Below, piece after piece: positions 1-7,606 of a stretch of DNA of 64,000 bases. Below the pieces are notes generated by a model, which was not told the origin of the DNA, searched no databases, and saw only the letters and a list, made by a program, of their open reading frames with translations. A program made the position numbers and the translations under genes. Within the stretch, counting starts at the first letter, position 1. Each line of letters begins with the position of its first letter. Source of the DNA: Gp7-AA6 sp036001245 (GTDB taxonomy: Bacteria > Acidobacteriota > Thermoanaerobaculia > UBA5066 > Gp7-AA6); the NCBI GenBank assembly GCA_036001245.1, contig DASYUL010000092.1, forward strand, positions 10,899-74,898. Reading direction: 5' to 3'.

Positions 1-591
1 CGTCGCGACGATGACGCCATCGGCGCGAAATTCAGCGACGGAGCGGCCGTCGAGGTCGATGCGGAACGTCGAGATCCGCGCGAGCGCCTCCTTGTTCAGG
101 ACGGCGTCGTTCAGGGCGCGGAAGCGCCTCGTGCGCGTCGGTCCCGTGACGGTGACCTCGAGGCGTCGGCGGCGGTCCTCGCGGAACTCGCCGGCGAGCA
201 CCTCGTCGAGCCGCGTGAGCGCCTCGTTGCGCGAAAGACCGGCGAGGAAACCGAGCACGCCGACGTTGATCCCGAGCACGGGAGTCGACGTGGGCGCCGC
301 GCGCGCGACGGAAAGGAGAGTGCCGTCGCCGCCGACGACGATCACGAGGTCGACGGAACGCGCCAGCCGCTCGCGCGCCAGGCCGCCCCCGCGCCCGAGC
401 GCCGCGGCCGTGTCCGTGTCGAAGAGGACCTCGAGGCCGCGGCGCCGGAGAGCCGATTCGAGCGACTGCGCCAGAGTGAGAGCGGCCTTCGACGTGCATT
501 TGCAGGCGAGGCCGACCCGCCGATAAGGGCTCGCCGTCGCAGGTGCGGAGCGCGCTCCGGCTGACCGAGCCGAGACTCGCGCCCCCTTCAT
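1..591 (-). CDS. nadK: NAD kinase, C-terminus cut by window edge
   Basis: ATP-dependent phosphorylation of NAD to NADP in the cytoplasm. The frame shows the nucleotide-binding GGDGT motif at about residues 87-91, then LGFLAG, the conserved LNDAVLNK and ADGVIVAT, all typical of the NadK fold. The C-terminal part lies outside the window. I chose ATG at 591, eight bases past the tlyA stop; the first ~24 residues are poorly conserved, so a later start is possible. It follows tlyA on the same strand, as in many bacteria (xseA-xseB-ispA-dxs-tlyA-nadK). Family assignment is firm, the exact start is not. Confidence 0.93.
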   Translation of the reverse strand, partial: MKGARVSARSAGARSAPATASPYRRVGLACKCTSKAALTLAQSLESALRRRGLEVLFDTDTAAALGRGGGLARERLARSVDLVIVVGGDGTLLSVARAAPTSTPVLGINVGVLGFLAGLSRNEALTRLDEVLAGEFREDRRRRLEVTVTGPTRTRRFRALNDAVLNKEALARISTFRIDLDGRSVAEFRADGVIVAT

Positions 592-596
592 CCGGC

Positions 597-1331
597 TCAA
601 TTTACACGAAAGGCGAGCAGGAACTCCTCGTTGCCGCGAGCGCCACGGATCGGCGAGGGAATCGAGCCCAAAGGTTCGAGACCGAGACCGGCGCCGGCGT
701 CCGCGATCTCGGACACGACGCGCCGCCGGATGTCCTCCGACCGCACGATGCCGCCCTTGCCGACCTCCGCGCGACCCGCTTCGAACTGCGGCTTGACCAG
801 GACGACGACGACCCCGCCCTTCACGAGGAGAGGAGCGACGGCGGGAAGTATGAGGCGGGTCGAGATGAACGAGACGTCGATGACGGCGAGTGCCACCGGC
901 TCGGGGACGTCGTCGCGAGAGAGCGAACGCGCGTTCACCCTCTCGCGGACGGCGACCCGCGAATCGCCGCGGAGCTTCGCGTCGAGCTGTCCGTAGCCCA
1001 CGTCGACCGCGTAGACCTTTGCCGCGCCCCGCTGGAGGAGGCAGTCGGTGAAACCGCCCGTGGACGCGCCCACGTCGAGGCACACGAGACCGCACGGATC
1101 GATCCGGAAGTGATCGAGCGCCGCCTCGAGCTTCACGCCGCCGCGGGAAACGTAGGGGTGTGGAGGACCGGCGACGGCGAGCGCGGCGGTTTCCTCCACG
1201 GGCGCCCCGGCCTTGTCGACGCGACGTCCGTCGACGGAGACCGCGCCCGAGAGGATGAGCGCCTGCGCCTTTTCCCGCGTCGGCGCGAGACCGCTCAGGA
1301 CGAGCAGGCGATCGAGTCGTGTGCGGGGCAT
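597..1331 (-). CDS. tlyA: TlyA family rRNA 2'-O-methyltransferase
   Basis: Predicted SAM-dependent 2'-O-methyltransferase of rRNA (the TlyA family; some members are also called hemolysin). An N-terminal S4 RNA-binding domain (residues ~3-60, TRLDRLLVLSG) is followed by an FtsJ-like Rossmann domain with SRGGVKLEAAL, LDVGASTGGFTDCLL and LVKPQFEAGR. Length is 244 aa from ATG 1331, normal for the family. The frame stays open upstream to a TTG at 1397 that overlaps the stop of the dehydrogenase gene; the extra 22 codons run through a palindromic repeat and have no family counterpart, but the palindrome leaves no visible ribosome binding site in front of ATG 1331. Confidence 0.93.
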   Translation of the reverse strand: MPRTRLDRLLVLSGLAPTREKAQALILSGAVSVDGRRVDKAGAPVEETAALAVAGPPHPYVSRGGVKLEAALDHFRIDPCGLVCLDVGASTGGFTDCLLQRGAAKVYAVDVGYGQLDAKLRGDSRVAVRERVNARSLSRDDVPEPVALAVIDVSFISTRLILPAVAPLLVKGGVVVVLVKPQFEAGRAEVGKGGIVRSEDIRRRVVSEIADAGAGLGLEPLGSIPSPIRGARGNEEFLLAFRVN

Positions 1332-1393
1332 GGGGTCAGGCAGGGACTTTGGTATTTCCGTCCATCGAAGTACCAAGATACCTGCCTGACCCC
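1332..1393. repeat. 62-bp palindromic intergenic element
   Basis: Perfect 13-bp arms, GGGGTCAGGCAGG at 1332-1344 and its complement at 1381-1393, with partly complementary inner sequence (ACTTTGGTA against TACCAAG). It fills the whole gap between the tlyA ATG and the stop codon of the upstream dehydrogenase gene. The outer arms resemble the hairpin at 50414-50438 (GGGGTCAGG, TCTTTGG, CCTGACCCC), suggesting one dispersed REP-like family. No transposase lies in the window. Confidence 0.85.
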
Positions 1394-2401
1394 TCAAAAC
1401 GTCAGGAGGACCTTCACCGATCCGTCCGGGTCGCGAGCGCGCTCGAAAGCCTTACGCGCGCGAGCGATCGGAAAGCGATGCGTGACGAGGTCGGCGACCT
1501 TCACCCTTCGCGCGGCGAGAAGCGACAGGGCCTCGCGCATGTCGTCGGGCCCGGCGGAATAGGACGGCACGATCTCGACCTCTCGGAAATAGAGCTCGTT
1601 CGGCGAGATCGTGAAGCGCTCCTCCGGCGCCGCCATCGTGAATGCGAGAAGCGTCCCTCCGGGCGCGACCGCCGCGAGCGCCGACTCCAGCACCGCGGCC
1701 TTCCCCGGCCCGACGAACACGAAATCGAACGGCTCGCGAACGATCTTCCCGAGCGCTTCGTCCGACACGTCGAAGAGCTCCGAGGCGCCGCTCGCCTGCC
1801 CGACCTCAAGCCGCGAGGCGACCCGGTCGGCGGCGCCGACCCGCGACGCGCCCGCGGACCTCGCGAGACGGATCGCGAGCTGGCCGGTCGTGCCCGCGCC
1901 GACGGCGAGAAACGACTGCAAGGGGGTGAAGCCGCCGCGGCGGAAGGCCTTGACGACGGTGGCGAGTGGCTCCACGAACGTCGCCTCCTCGGCCGGAAGG
2001 CCCGGAGGGATTTTCCACGTATCCCTCGCGAGATTTTCTGCCGGGATCCGCACGTACTCCGCCATTCCGCCGGGATCGAGCGAGGACGCCCGCCACTGCC
2101 GGCAGTGAACGGAGCGCCCGCTCCGGCACTCGGCGCACTCGCCGCAGGAGGCGTGATGGTGGGGCGCGACCCGGTCTCCCGGCACGAACCCTTCGACCCC
2201 TTTTCCCACCTCGACGATCTCGCCGGCGACCTCGTGGCCGAGGATCGATCCCGCTTTCCGTCGAACGTACCAGGAGAGGAGGTCCGACCCGCAGATTCCG
2301 GCGGCCGCGGTCCGCATGAGCGCATCGCCCGGCCCGAGCTTCGGGATCCCGAGGTCGACAACCGAAACAGAACCATCATCTGCAACGCGAACTGCTTTCA
2401 C
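1394..2401 (-). CDS. Zinc-dependent medium-chain alcohol dehydrogenase (second of tandem pair)
   Basis: NAD(P)-dependent medium-chain dehydrogenase/reductase of about 335 aa; substrate unknown (alcohol, polyol or threonine dehydrogenase-like). The catalytic zinc region is visible as ICGSDLLSW and GHEVAGEIVEVG, the structural zinc loop as four Cys in CGECAECRSGRSVHC, and the Rossmann region as AVGAGTTGQLAIRLAR. The start is GTG at 2401, overlapping the TGA of the preceding gene by GTGA, so the two dehydrogenases are probably translationally coupled. The pair sits where dxs usually lies between ispA and tlyA. Confidence 0.88.
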   Translation of the reverse strand: MKAVRVADDGSVSVVDLGIPKLGPGDALMRTAAAGICGSDLLSWYVRRKAGSILGHEVAGEIVEVGKGVEGFVPGDRVAPHHHASCGECAECRSGRSVHCRQWRASSLDPGGMAEYVRIPAENLARDTWKIPPGLPAEEATFVEPLATVVKAFRRGGFTPLQSFLAVGAGTTGQLAIRLARSAGASRVGAADRVASRLEVGQASGASELFDVSDEALGKIVREPFDFVFVGPGKAAVLESALAAVAPGGTLLAFTMAAPEERFTISPNELYFREVEIVPSYSAGPDDMREALSLLAARRVKVADLVTHRFPIARARKAFERARDPDGSVKVLLTF

Positions 2402-3396
2402 GGAAACACCGCGTACCGGATTCCTTCGCGGCGCTTCTGCGCTTCGAGAAAGCGGGGCAGATCCGAGAGCGAGCCGCGTCCGCAAATGAGACGAGAAGGA
2501 TCGATCTCGCCCGAGGCGAGCATCGCGATCGCCGCTCGCGCCTCCTTCGGCGTGTAGTGAAACGACCCGAGAAGGGAGATCTCGGAGTAGTGGAGCCGCG
2601 CCGCGTCCCAGGCCACCGTCGCGCCGGGAGCGCAGCCGCCGAAGAGGAGCACCTTGCCGCCGGGAGCGACGAGGTCGGCGAGCCGTCGCCAGACCTCGGG
2701 GTCGCCCGTGCAGTCGACCGCCATGTCGGTGAGCCCCGCGGAATTCGGGGCATCGCGGTCGAGATCGATCACGCGCGCCCCGTACGCCCGCGCCGTTTCC
2801 AGCCGCAGGGCATTGCCCCGCGCGGCGACGATCGTCGGAATCTCGCGCGATCGGGCCGTCGCCGCCCAGAGCAGGCCGAGCGCTCCGGCGCCGTAGACGA
2901 GGAGCGTTCCGCGAACCGGAGCGAGTCGGTTCCAGCCATGAAGCACGGACGCGAGCGGATCGAGGAACGCGGCGATCTCGTCGGGCAGCCCGGGCGGCGC
3001 GGGATGGAGGTTGCTCGCGACGACGGCGGCCGGAACGCGCAAGAGCTCCGCGAACGCGCCCCAGGTTCGATCGGCGTGGCCGGTCGCGCAGAGGTTCTCG
3101 AAGCCGCGTCCGCACTCGTGGCAATCGCCGCACGGTCCCGAGATGCCCGGAACGACGCGGTCGCCCGGCGCGAAACGCTCGACGCCGGGACCGATCTCCA
3201 CGATCTCGCCGCATGCCTCGTGCCCCATCGTGACGGGAAGGGTGATCCGCGGATGTCCGCGGTCGAGGAGCTTCAAGTCCGTGCCGCAGGTCAGGGCGGC
3301 GCGGACCCGGAGGACGACTTCCCCCGGACCGGCTACCGGGCGCGGCAGCTCCCTCTCTTCGAACCGTCCAACGCCAGTCTGAACGAAACCGCGCAT
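2398..3396 (-). CDS. Zinc-dependent medium-chain alcohol dehydrogenase (first of tandem pair)
   Basis: A 332-aa medium-chain dehydrogenase. TCGTDLKLLDRGH and GHEACGEIVEIG carry the catalytic zinc ligands, and CGDCHECGRGFENLC the structural zinc cysteines; a GAGALGLLWAATA segment is the dinucleotide-binding turn. It is a paralog of the next gene downstream, probably by tandem duplication, but the two are clearly diverged. Together they may act on related or successive substrates. The substrate cannot be read from sequence. It lies 12 bases after the ispA stop. Confidence 0.88.
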   Translation of the reverse strand: MRGFVQTGVGRFEERELPRPVAGPGEVVLRVRAALTCGTDLKLLDRGHPRITLPVTMGHEACGEIVEIGPGVERFAPGDRVVPGISGPCGDCHECGRGFENLCATGHADRTWGAFAELLRVPAAVVASNLHPAPPGLPDEIAAFLDPLASVLHGWNRLAPVRGTLLVYGAGALGLLWAATARSREIPTIVAARGNALRLETARAYGARVIDLDRDAPNSAGLTDMAVDCTGDPEVWRRLADLVAPGGKVLLFGGCAPGATVAWDAARLHYSEISLLGSFHYTPKEARAAIAMLASGEIDPSRLICGRGSLSDLPRFLEAQKRREGIRYAVFP

Positions 3397-3408
3397 CCGA
3401 CCGGATTC

Positions 3409-4293
3409 CTACGAACGCCGCTCGCCCACGAAACGGGCGAGCTCGGGGAGCCGGCCGCCGGCGCCGGGCAGAGAGCACGCGGCCGCGACCGCCTCGTCGA
3501 TCTTCTCCGCCAGCCAGGCGCGGGAGCGCTCCACGCCGTAGACCGCGGGAAACGTCAGCTTCTTCGCCGCGGAGTCGGCGCCGGCGCGCTTGCCGAGCGC
3601 CGCGGAGTCGGACTCGACGTCCAGGAGGTCGTCCTTGATCTGAAAGGCGAGCCCGAGCGCGCGCCCGTATGAGTCGAGCAGGGCGATCGCTGCCTCGGGC
3701 GCGAAGGAAAGTAGCCCTCCGACCGTGAGGGCGGCGCGAATCAACCGGCCGGTCTTCGCCTCGTGGATCGCGAGAAGACGGTCCCCGGACGGACGCGAAT
3801 CCTTCTCCGCTTCGAGATCCGCGACCTGCCCCCCGATCATTCCTTCACTGCCGATCGCGTCGCCGACAAGCTCGACGATGCGCGCGCGCACCGGCGCGTA
3901 GCGTTCCGATCCGGGATGGCGCGCGAGGACCGCCAGACCGAGCGTCAGGAGCGCGTCGCCGGCGAGAATCGCGACTGCCTCGCCGAAGACGACGTGGGCC
4001 GTCGGCGCACCGCGGCGAAGCGGCGAATCGTCCATCGCGGGGAGATCGTCGTGAACGAGCGAGTAGGTGTGGATGAGCTCCACGCCGCAAGCGGGGGCGA
4101 GCGCGAGATCGCCCGATCCGCCGAGCGCCTCCGCCGCCGCGAGGCAGAGGATGGGACGAAGCCGCTTGCCTCCGGCGAAGAGGCTGTGCCGGATCGCACG
4201 GTGGAGCGTGGGCGGCCAAAGCGACTCGGGAGGGACGAGGCGATCGAGCTCGGAGTCGATCTCTCCGCGGCGAGCGGCGAGATATTCGGCTAT
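3409..4293 (-). CDS. ispA: Farnesyl/geranylgeranyl diphosphate synthase (IspA type), non-canonical start
   Basis: Head-to-tail prenyl transferase that extends allylic diphosphates with IPP. The first aspartate-rich motif is DDLPAMDD and the second DDLLD; the IPP-binding GGKRLRP stretch lies near the N-terminus. The conserved N-terminal region is open from just after the xseB stop, but no ATG, GTG or TTG occurs in frame before GGKRLRP. The best candidate is ATA at 4291-4293 behind a GAAGGAG sequence; the first ordinary start (GTG, just before the DDxxD motif) would remove essential residues. xseA-xseB-ispA is a conserved order. A second, more distant paralog is at 54256-55170. Confidence 0.85.
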   Translation of the reverse strand: MAEYLAARRGEIDSELDRLVPPESLWPPTLHRAIRHSLFAGGKRLRPILCLAAAEALGGSGDLALAPACGVELIHTYSLVHDDLPAMDDSPLRRGAPTAHVVFGEAVAILAGDALLTLGLAVLARHPGSERYAPVRARIVELVGDAIGSEGMIGGQVADLEAEKDSRPSGDRLLAIHEAKTGRLIRAALTVGGLLSFAPEAAIALLDSYGRALGLAFQIKDDLLDVESDSAALGKRAGADSAAKKLTFPAVYGVERSRAWLAEKIDEAVAAACSLPGAGGRLPELARFVGERRS

Positions 4294-4306
4294 CGCTCCT
4301 TCAGCT

Positions 4307-4588
4307 CTATAGCCCGTCGTCGTCGTCCGAGTCCTCGCCCGGGACCTGCCCCGCCTCGAAGGGGACCGTCTTCCACTCCTCGCCCGACTCCTTCAGGACG
4401 AGCTCGACGGATTTCTGGACCTCCTTCAACTTCGCGTCGCAGAAGCGGGCGAGCGTCATCCCCTCCTTGAACAGCTCGAACTGGCTTTCGAGGCCGAGCT
4501 CGTCGGACTCGATCTCCGTCACAATCGCTTCGAGACGCTCCATGGCCTCCTCGAAGCTGCGCTCTTTGCGTCCGGTGCGCGCCGTCAC
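4307..4588 (-). CDS. xseB: Exodeoxyribonuclease VII small subunit
   Basis: Small subunit of exonuclease VII, which degrades single-stranded DNA together with XseA. At 93 aa it has the XseB pattern SFEEAMERLEAIVTEIES, LESQFELFKEGMTLARFC and LKEVQKSVELV, which forms a helical bundle. The C-terminus ends in an acidic tail of Glu and Asp, longer than usual. Start is GTG at 4588, overlapping the xseA stop by GTGA. Confidence 0.95.
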   Translation of the reverse strand: MTARTGRKERSFEEAMERLEAIVTEIESDELGLESQFELFKEGMTLARFCDAKLKEVQKSVELVLKESGEEWKTVPFEAGQVPGEDSDDDDGL

Positions 4589-6042
4589 TTCTCTTCCTCC
4601 GCGGGATCCGAGAAGAGCGGGCCGAAGTCGAACGCATCGCGGACAACGTCCGCTTTCCGTCCCCGCGCCGCGGCGGCGGGAGGCGTCTCCCCGCGGACGA
4701 TCGCCTGGAGCTCACCCTCGTGCAAGCGGACCCGGATCCTCTCACCGCTGCGCACGCGGCTCGCGGAGAGGAGCGGTGTTTTCGTCCCTTCCTTGTAAGC
4801 GACGGCGTAGCCCCGGGCGAGGATCGCGAACGGATTGACGAGCGCGAGCTTCTCCGTGCAGTCGGTGAGCGCTCCGATGCGGCGCTCGAGCGCCCGGGCC
4901 ATGCGGTCGTCGATCTCGCGCCGCCGGTGGGCTGCCGCGTCGCGCTTTCGCGGCAGCTCGACGACGCGCGGAAACGCGGCCAGCGCCGCGGCCGCCCGCT
5001 CGAGTCGAGCCGCGTCGCGCGCCGGACGGCGTTCGAGTGCTCCCCTCACCGCCGCGAGGCTCTGGGCGACGCGATCGCTCCGCTCACGCAGGCGATACTG
5101 GAAGCGCAGCAGCCCCTCCGCGCGGGAGATCTCCGTCACGTGCGCGCGCCAGAGAGCGAGCCGGGACTTCATCGTGCGCTCGACCCGCATTCGCCAGCCG
5201 TCGGCGCGCCGCCGGACCTCTTCCTTCTTCTCGACGACGATCTCCGCGGCTGCGGAAGGGGTCGGCGCCCGCACGTCCGCCGCGAGGTCGCAGATCGTTA
5301 CGTCGGTCTGGTGGCCGACCGCCGAGATCGTGGGGATCCGGGAGGCGGCGAGAGCGCGCGCGATCCTCTCGTCGTTGAACGGAGCGAGGTCTTCCGGCGA
5401 GCCGCCGCCGCGCGTGACGATCAGCACGTCGAAGCCTCCGCGGCGGTTGAATGCCCGGATTCCCTCGGCGACCTCCGCGGCCGCGCCGGCGCCCTGGACG
5501 CGCGCGGGATAGATCGTCATCGAGAGGCCGTCGTGGCGGCGCCGGATCACGTTCAGGATGTCGCGGATCGCGGCTCCGTCGGGGGACGTCACGATGCCGA
5601 TCGCCTGCGGGAACAGGGGAATGCGGCGCTTGCGCACGGGGTCGAAGAGGCCTTCCGCCGCGAGCCGGGCCTTCAGCTGCTCGAACGCGAGCTGCAGCGC
5701 CCCCGCGCCGATCGGCTCGATGTCGTACGCCTTGATCTGGAACTTTCCTTGCGGAGCCCAGAGGTCGAGCGATCCCCGGACGACGACCTCGAGCCCCGGC
5801 TCGACCCGGAATGGAATGCGCTCGCGATCCGACGCGAAAATGATCGCGGGGAGGCACCCGGTGCGGTCCTTCAGCGTGAAGTAGCCGTGGCCGCCCCGGA
5901 CTTCCCAACGCCCGATCTCCCCCGCGACCGCGACGTCGCGCCACGAGGTGCGCAGAGTCCCGCCGACCTCGGCGAGAAGCTCCGAGACGGTGTACGGACG
6001 GGGCGGGGCCGCGGCCGGTACGGGTCGCAACATTCCGCTCAC
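4585..6042 (-). CDS. xseA: Exodeoxyribonuclease VII large subunit
   Basis: Catalytic subunit of exonuclease VII (single-strand DNA processing in repair). At 485 aa it has an N-terminal OB-fold (YTVSELLAEVGGTL through YFTLKD), the core with GIVTSPDGAAIRDILNVI and VTRGGGSPEDLAPFNDE, and VGHQTDVTICDLAADVRAPTPSAA, all hallmarks of the family, followed by a coiled-coil arm. The GTG start overlaps the stop of the O-antigen-ligase-like gene. It leads the xseA-xseB-ispA group. Confidence 0.95.
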   Translation of the reverse strand: MSGMLRPVPAAAPPRPYTVSELLAEVGGTLRTSWRDVAVAGEIGRWEVRGGHGYFTLKDRTGCLPAIIFASDRERIPFRVEPGLEVVVRGSLDLWAPQGKFQIKAYDIEPIGAGALQLAFEQLKARLAAEGLFDPVRKRRIPLFPQAIGIVTSPDGAAIRDILNVIRRRHDGLSMTIYPARVQGAGAAAEVAEGIRAFNRRGGFDVLIVTRGGGSPEDLAPFNDERIARALAASRIPTISAVGHQTDVTICDLAADVRAPTPSAAAEIVVEKKEEVRRRADGWRMRVERTMKSRLALWRAHVTEISRAEGLLRFQYRLRERSDRVAQSLAAVRGALERRPARDAARLERAAAALAAFPRVVELPRKRDAAAHRRREIDDRMARALERRIGALTDCTEKLALVNPFAILARGYAVAYKEGTKTPLLSASRVRSGERIRVRLHEGELQAIVRGETPPAAAARGRKADVVRDAFDFGPLFSDPAEEEK

Positions 6043-7304
6043 GATTGTACCCGGCGCACCGAGTCGAACGCCGGGAACGGGTCCGGGACTTTGGCCGCTT
6101 TGGACTGTCGCGAATCCGCCATCGCGGGGCTGAAGGGCAAGGCCAGGAGCGGCAGAGTCGCCATCAATACTTCCTTGTCGCCGAAGTTGTACTCGAAGAG
6201 ACCCGCGACCGACGCCGCGACGACGGCGAGAAAGGCGGCCGATGCGATCAGCGAATGTGGATCTGACCCCCTTCGGGGATCAGACCCCCGCAGCAATCCC
6301 CCCGTTCGCGCGAAGAAGAGCGCGAGCAGCGCGAGATAGGCGCCGGCCGCGAACACGCCGCTCGCCGCCGCGATCTGCAGCACGTTGTCGTGAAGGTGGG
6401 GGACCCGCCACCGGGGAGCGTCCGGGTCGCGGTACAGCGTGTAGTAGGGCTTCACCATCTCCGGCCCGAGGCCGAAGATCGGCCGGTCGGCGATCATGCG
6501 CGCGCCCGCGCGCGCCATCGCGATCCGGTCCCGGTTGGTGCGGTCGGTGGGATCCACGATCGACGCTGCGCGGTGCCGCACGTCCGGCGGAAGCAGAAGG
6601 AACATCGCAACGAGGACGGGCGCGACGAGGAGGAGTCCCCGCGGCCGCCGCAGCGCGAGATACGCGGTCACGGCCGCCACCGCGCCGACGTAGGCGCCGC
6701 GCGTCAAAGTGAAGACCATCGCCGCGAAGGGAATCGCCGCGGCGGCGCCGAGCCAGCGCTCCCGGCCGCGTCCCTCAAAGAGAAACGCGAGCAGCAGAGA
6801 GCCTCCGATCAGCGTGAGGCCCGAGAGCGTCATGTAGTGGGACAGGTTCGCGTGAATCCGGTTCTGGAGAGTCGCCCCTTCGCGCGCGAGCTGCGCGAGC
6901 CCGAAGATCGCCATCGCTGTCCCGCTCGCCGCGAGTGCGAGAAGAATCGTCCGAGCCCGGCTCAAGCTGTCCACCAGGTCGATCGTGATCGGAACGAGGA
7001 GGAAGAGCGAGAGGCCCGGGATCGCGCGGAGACTCGCGCGAGGATCGAGCGAAAAGCAGACGGAGAGCACGACGAGGAGCGCGTACAGCGCGGCGAGGGC
7101 CGTCAGCGGATGCGTGATCGCTCGGTGGAAGCTCGCGAGGCGCCAGCGGCTCGCGGTCCAGCCGATCGCGAGCGGGATGAACAGCGCATAGGCGATCGAG
7201 ATCTGCGACGAGAGGAGAACGAAGAGAACGAAGAGAGGAAAGAGGAGCCTTCGGACCGTCAAAAGCTCAGGCGGAACGTCGGGACTCGCCCGGCAAGGCC
7301 TCAT
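6039..7304 (-). CDS. O-antigen ligase / Wzy-like polytopic membrane protein
   Basis: Predicted inner-membrane protein with about ten to twelve hydrophobic segments and the periplasmic loop region of the Wzy_C/O-antigen ligase family (TLTRGAYVGA; GLGPEMVKPYY; VPHLHDNVLQIAAASG). It would polymerise or transfer a surface polysaccharide, consistent with glycosyltransferases nearby. Two starts are possible: ATG 7304, inside the Trm112-like gene, or TTG 7262 just after its stop. Unusually, a GGATCTGACCCC-type palindromic repeat (6257-6289) lies inside the reading frame and encodes a repeated RGSDP motif in a loop. Confidence 0.85.
   Translation of the reverse strand: MRPCRASPDVPPELLTVRRLLFPLFVLFVLLSSQISIAYALFIPLAIGWTASRWRLASFHRAITHPLTALAALYALLVVLSVCFSLDPRASLRAIPGLSLFLLVPITIDLVDSLSRARTILLALAASGTAMAIFGLAQLAREGATLQNRIHANLSHYMTLSGLTLIGGSLLLAFLFEGRGRERWLGAAAAIPFAAMVFTLTRGAYVGAVAAVTAYLALRRPRGLLLVAPVLVAMFLLLPPDVRHRAASIVDPTDRTNRDRIAMARAGARMIADRPIFGLGPEMVKPYYTLYRDPDAPRWRVPHLHDNVLQIAAASGVFAAGAYLALLALFFARTGGLLRGSDPRRGSDPHSLIASAAFLAVVAASVAGLFEYNFGDKEVLMATLPLLALPFSPAMADSRQSKAAKVPDPFPAFDSVRRVQS
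6257..6289. repeat. GGATCTGACCCC palindromic repeat inside a coding region
   Basis: GTGGATCTGACCCC, a CTTCG-type loop, and the complementary GGGATCAGACCCC. A close copy, including the preceding CGAA-TGTGGATCTGACCC, is at 46037-46069 after the lipoprotein gene, and related GGGGTCAGACCCC units are at 46103-46272. Here it is in frame within the O-antigen-ligase-like gene. Confidence 0.8.
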
Positions 7305-7521
7305 CGACCAGCATCACCGGTATGTCGGAGATGATCGGATAGACGAGGTTCGCCTCCTTCGAGTACAGACCCTGCGTCACGACCGGCTCTTCGTCGCGGA
7401 ACTTCTCGCGATATTTCTCGACGAGTGTCCGGCGCGTCTCGTCGGTGAGCTCGACGAGCTCGAGCGGACCTTTCGTCTTGGGACAGACGAGAATGGCGAG
7501 AAGCTCGGGATCGATGGCCAT
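7267..7521 (-). CDS. Trm112-like / YcaR-family small protein
   Basis: Small protein of 84 aa in the Trm112 (YcaR, UPF0434) family: IDPELLAILVCPKTKGPLELV at the N-terminus and NLVYPIISDIPVMLVDEA near the end. Relatives are small zinc-ribbon-like partners, some associated with methyltransferases. Here only one cysteine of the ribbon remains, so metal binding is doubtful. I chose ATG 7521 because the eight extra residues from 7545 are not family-like. It overlaps the beginning of the next membrane protein if ATG 7304 is used there. Confidence 0.85.
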   Translation of the reverse strand: MAIDPELLAILVCPKTKGPLELVELTDETRRTLVEKYREKFRDEEPVVTQGLYSKEANLVYPIISDIPVMLVDEALPGESRRSA

Positions 7522-7552
7522 CAACGGCTTCAAGTCTACTGTCATTCCGATC

Positions 7553-7595
7553 TGGACTGCGGCGGGTGCAGGTCCGCAGGACCTGTCCCCGCGAC
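7553..7595. repeat. GC-rich palindromic repeat in divergent promoter region (copy 1)
   Basis: GGACTGCGGCGGGTGCAGG, then a GTCC/GGAC inverted core, then ACCTGTCCCCGCG. It lies between the divergently transcribed Trm112-like and glycosyltransferase genes. Related copies lie at 25075-25169 and 50098-50185, also between divergent transcription units. Confidence 0.8.
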
Positions 7596-7606
7596 ATACT
7601 TAGTGC

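Noticed and set aside
543..1562. Long plus-strand open frame opposite tlyA
   Set aside because: Low-complexity, Arg-rich antiphase of a clear minus-strand gene; typical of GC-rich DNA.
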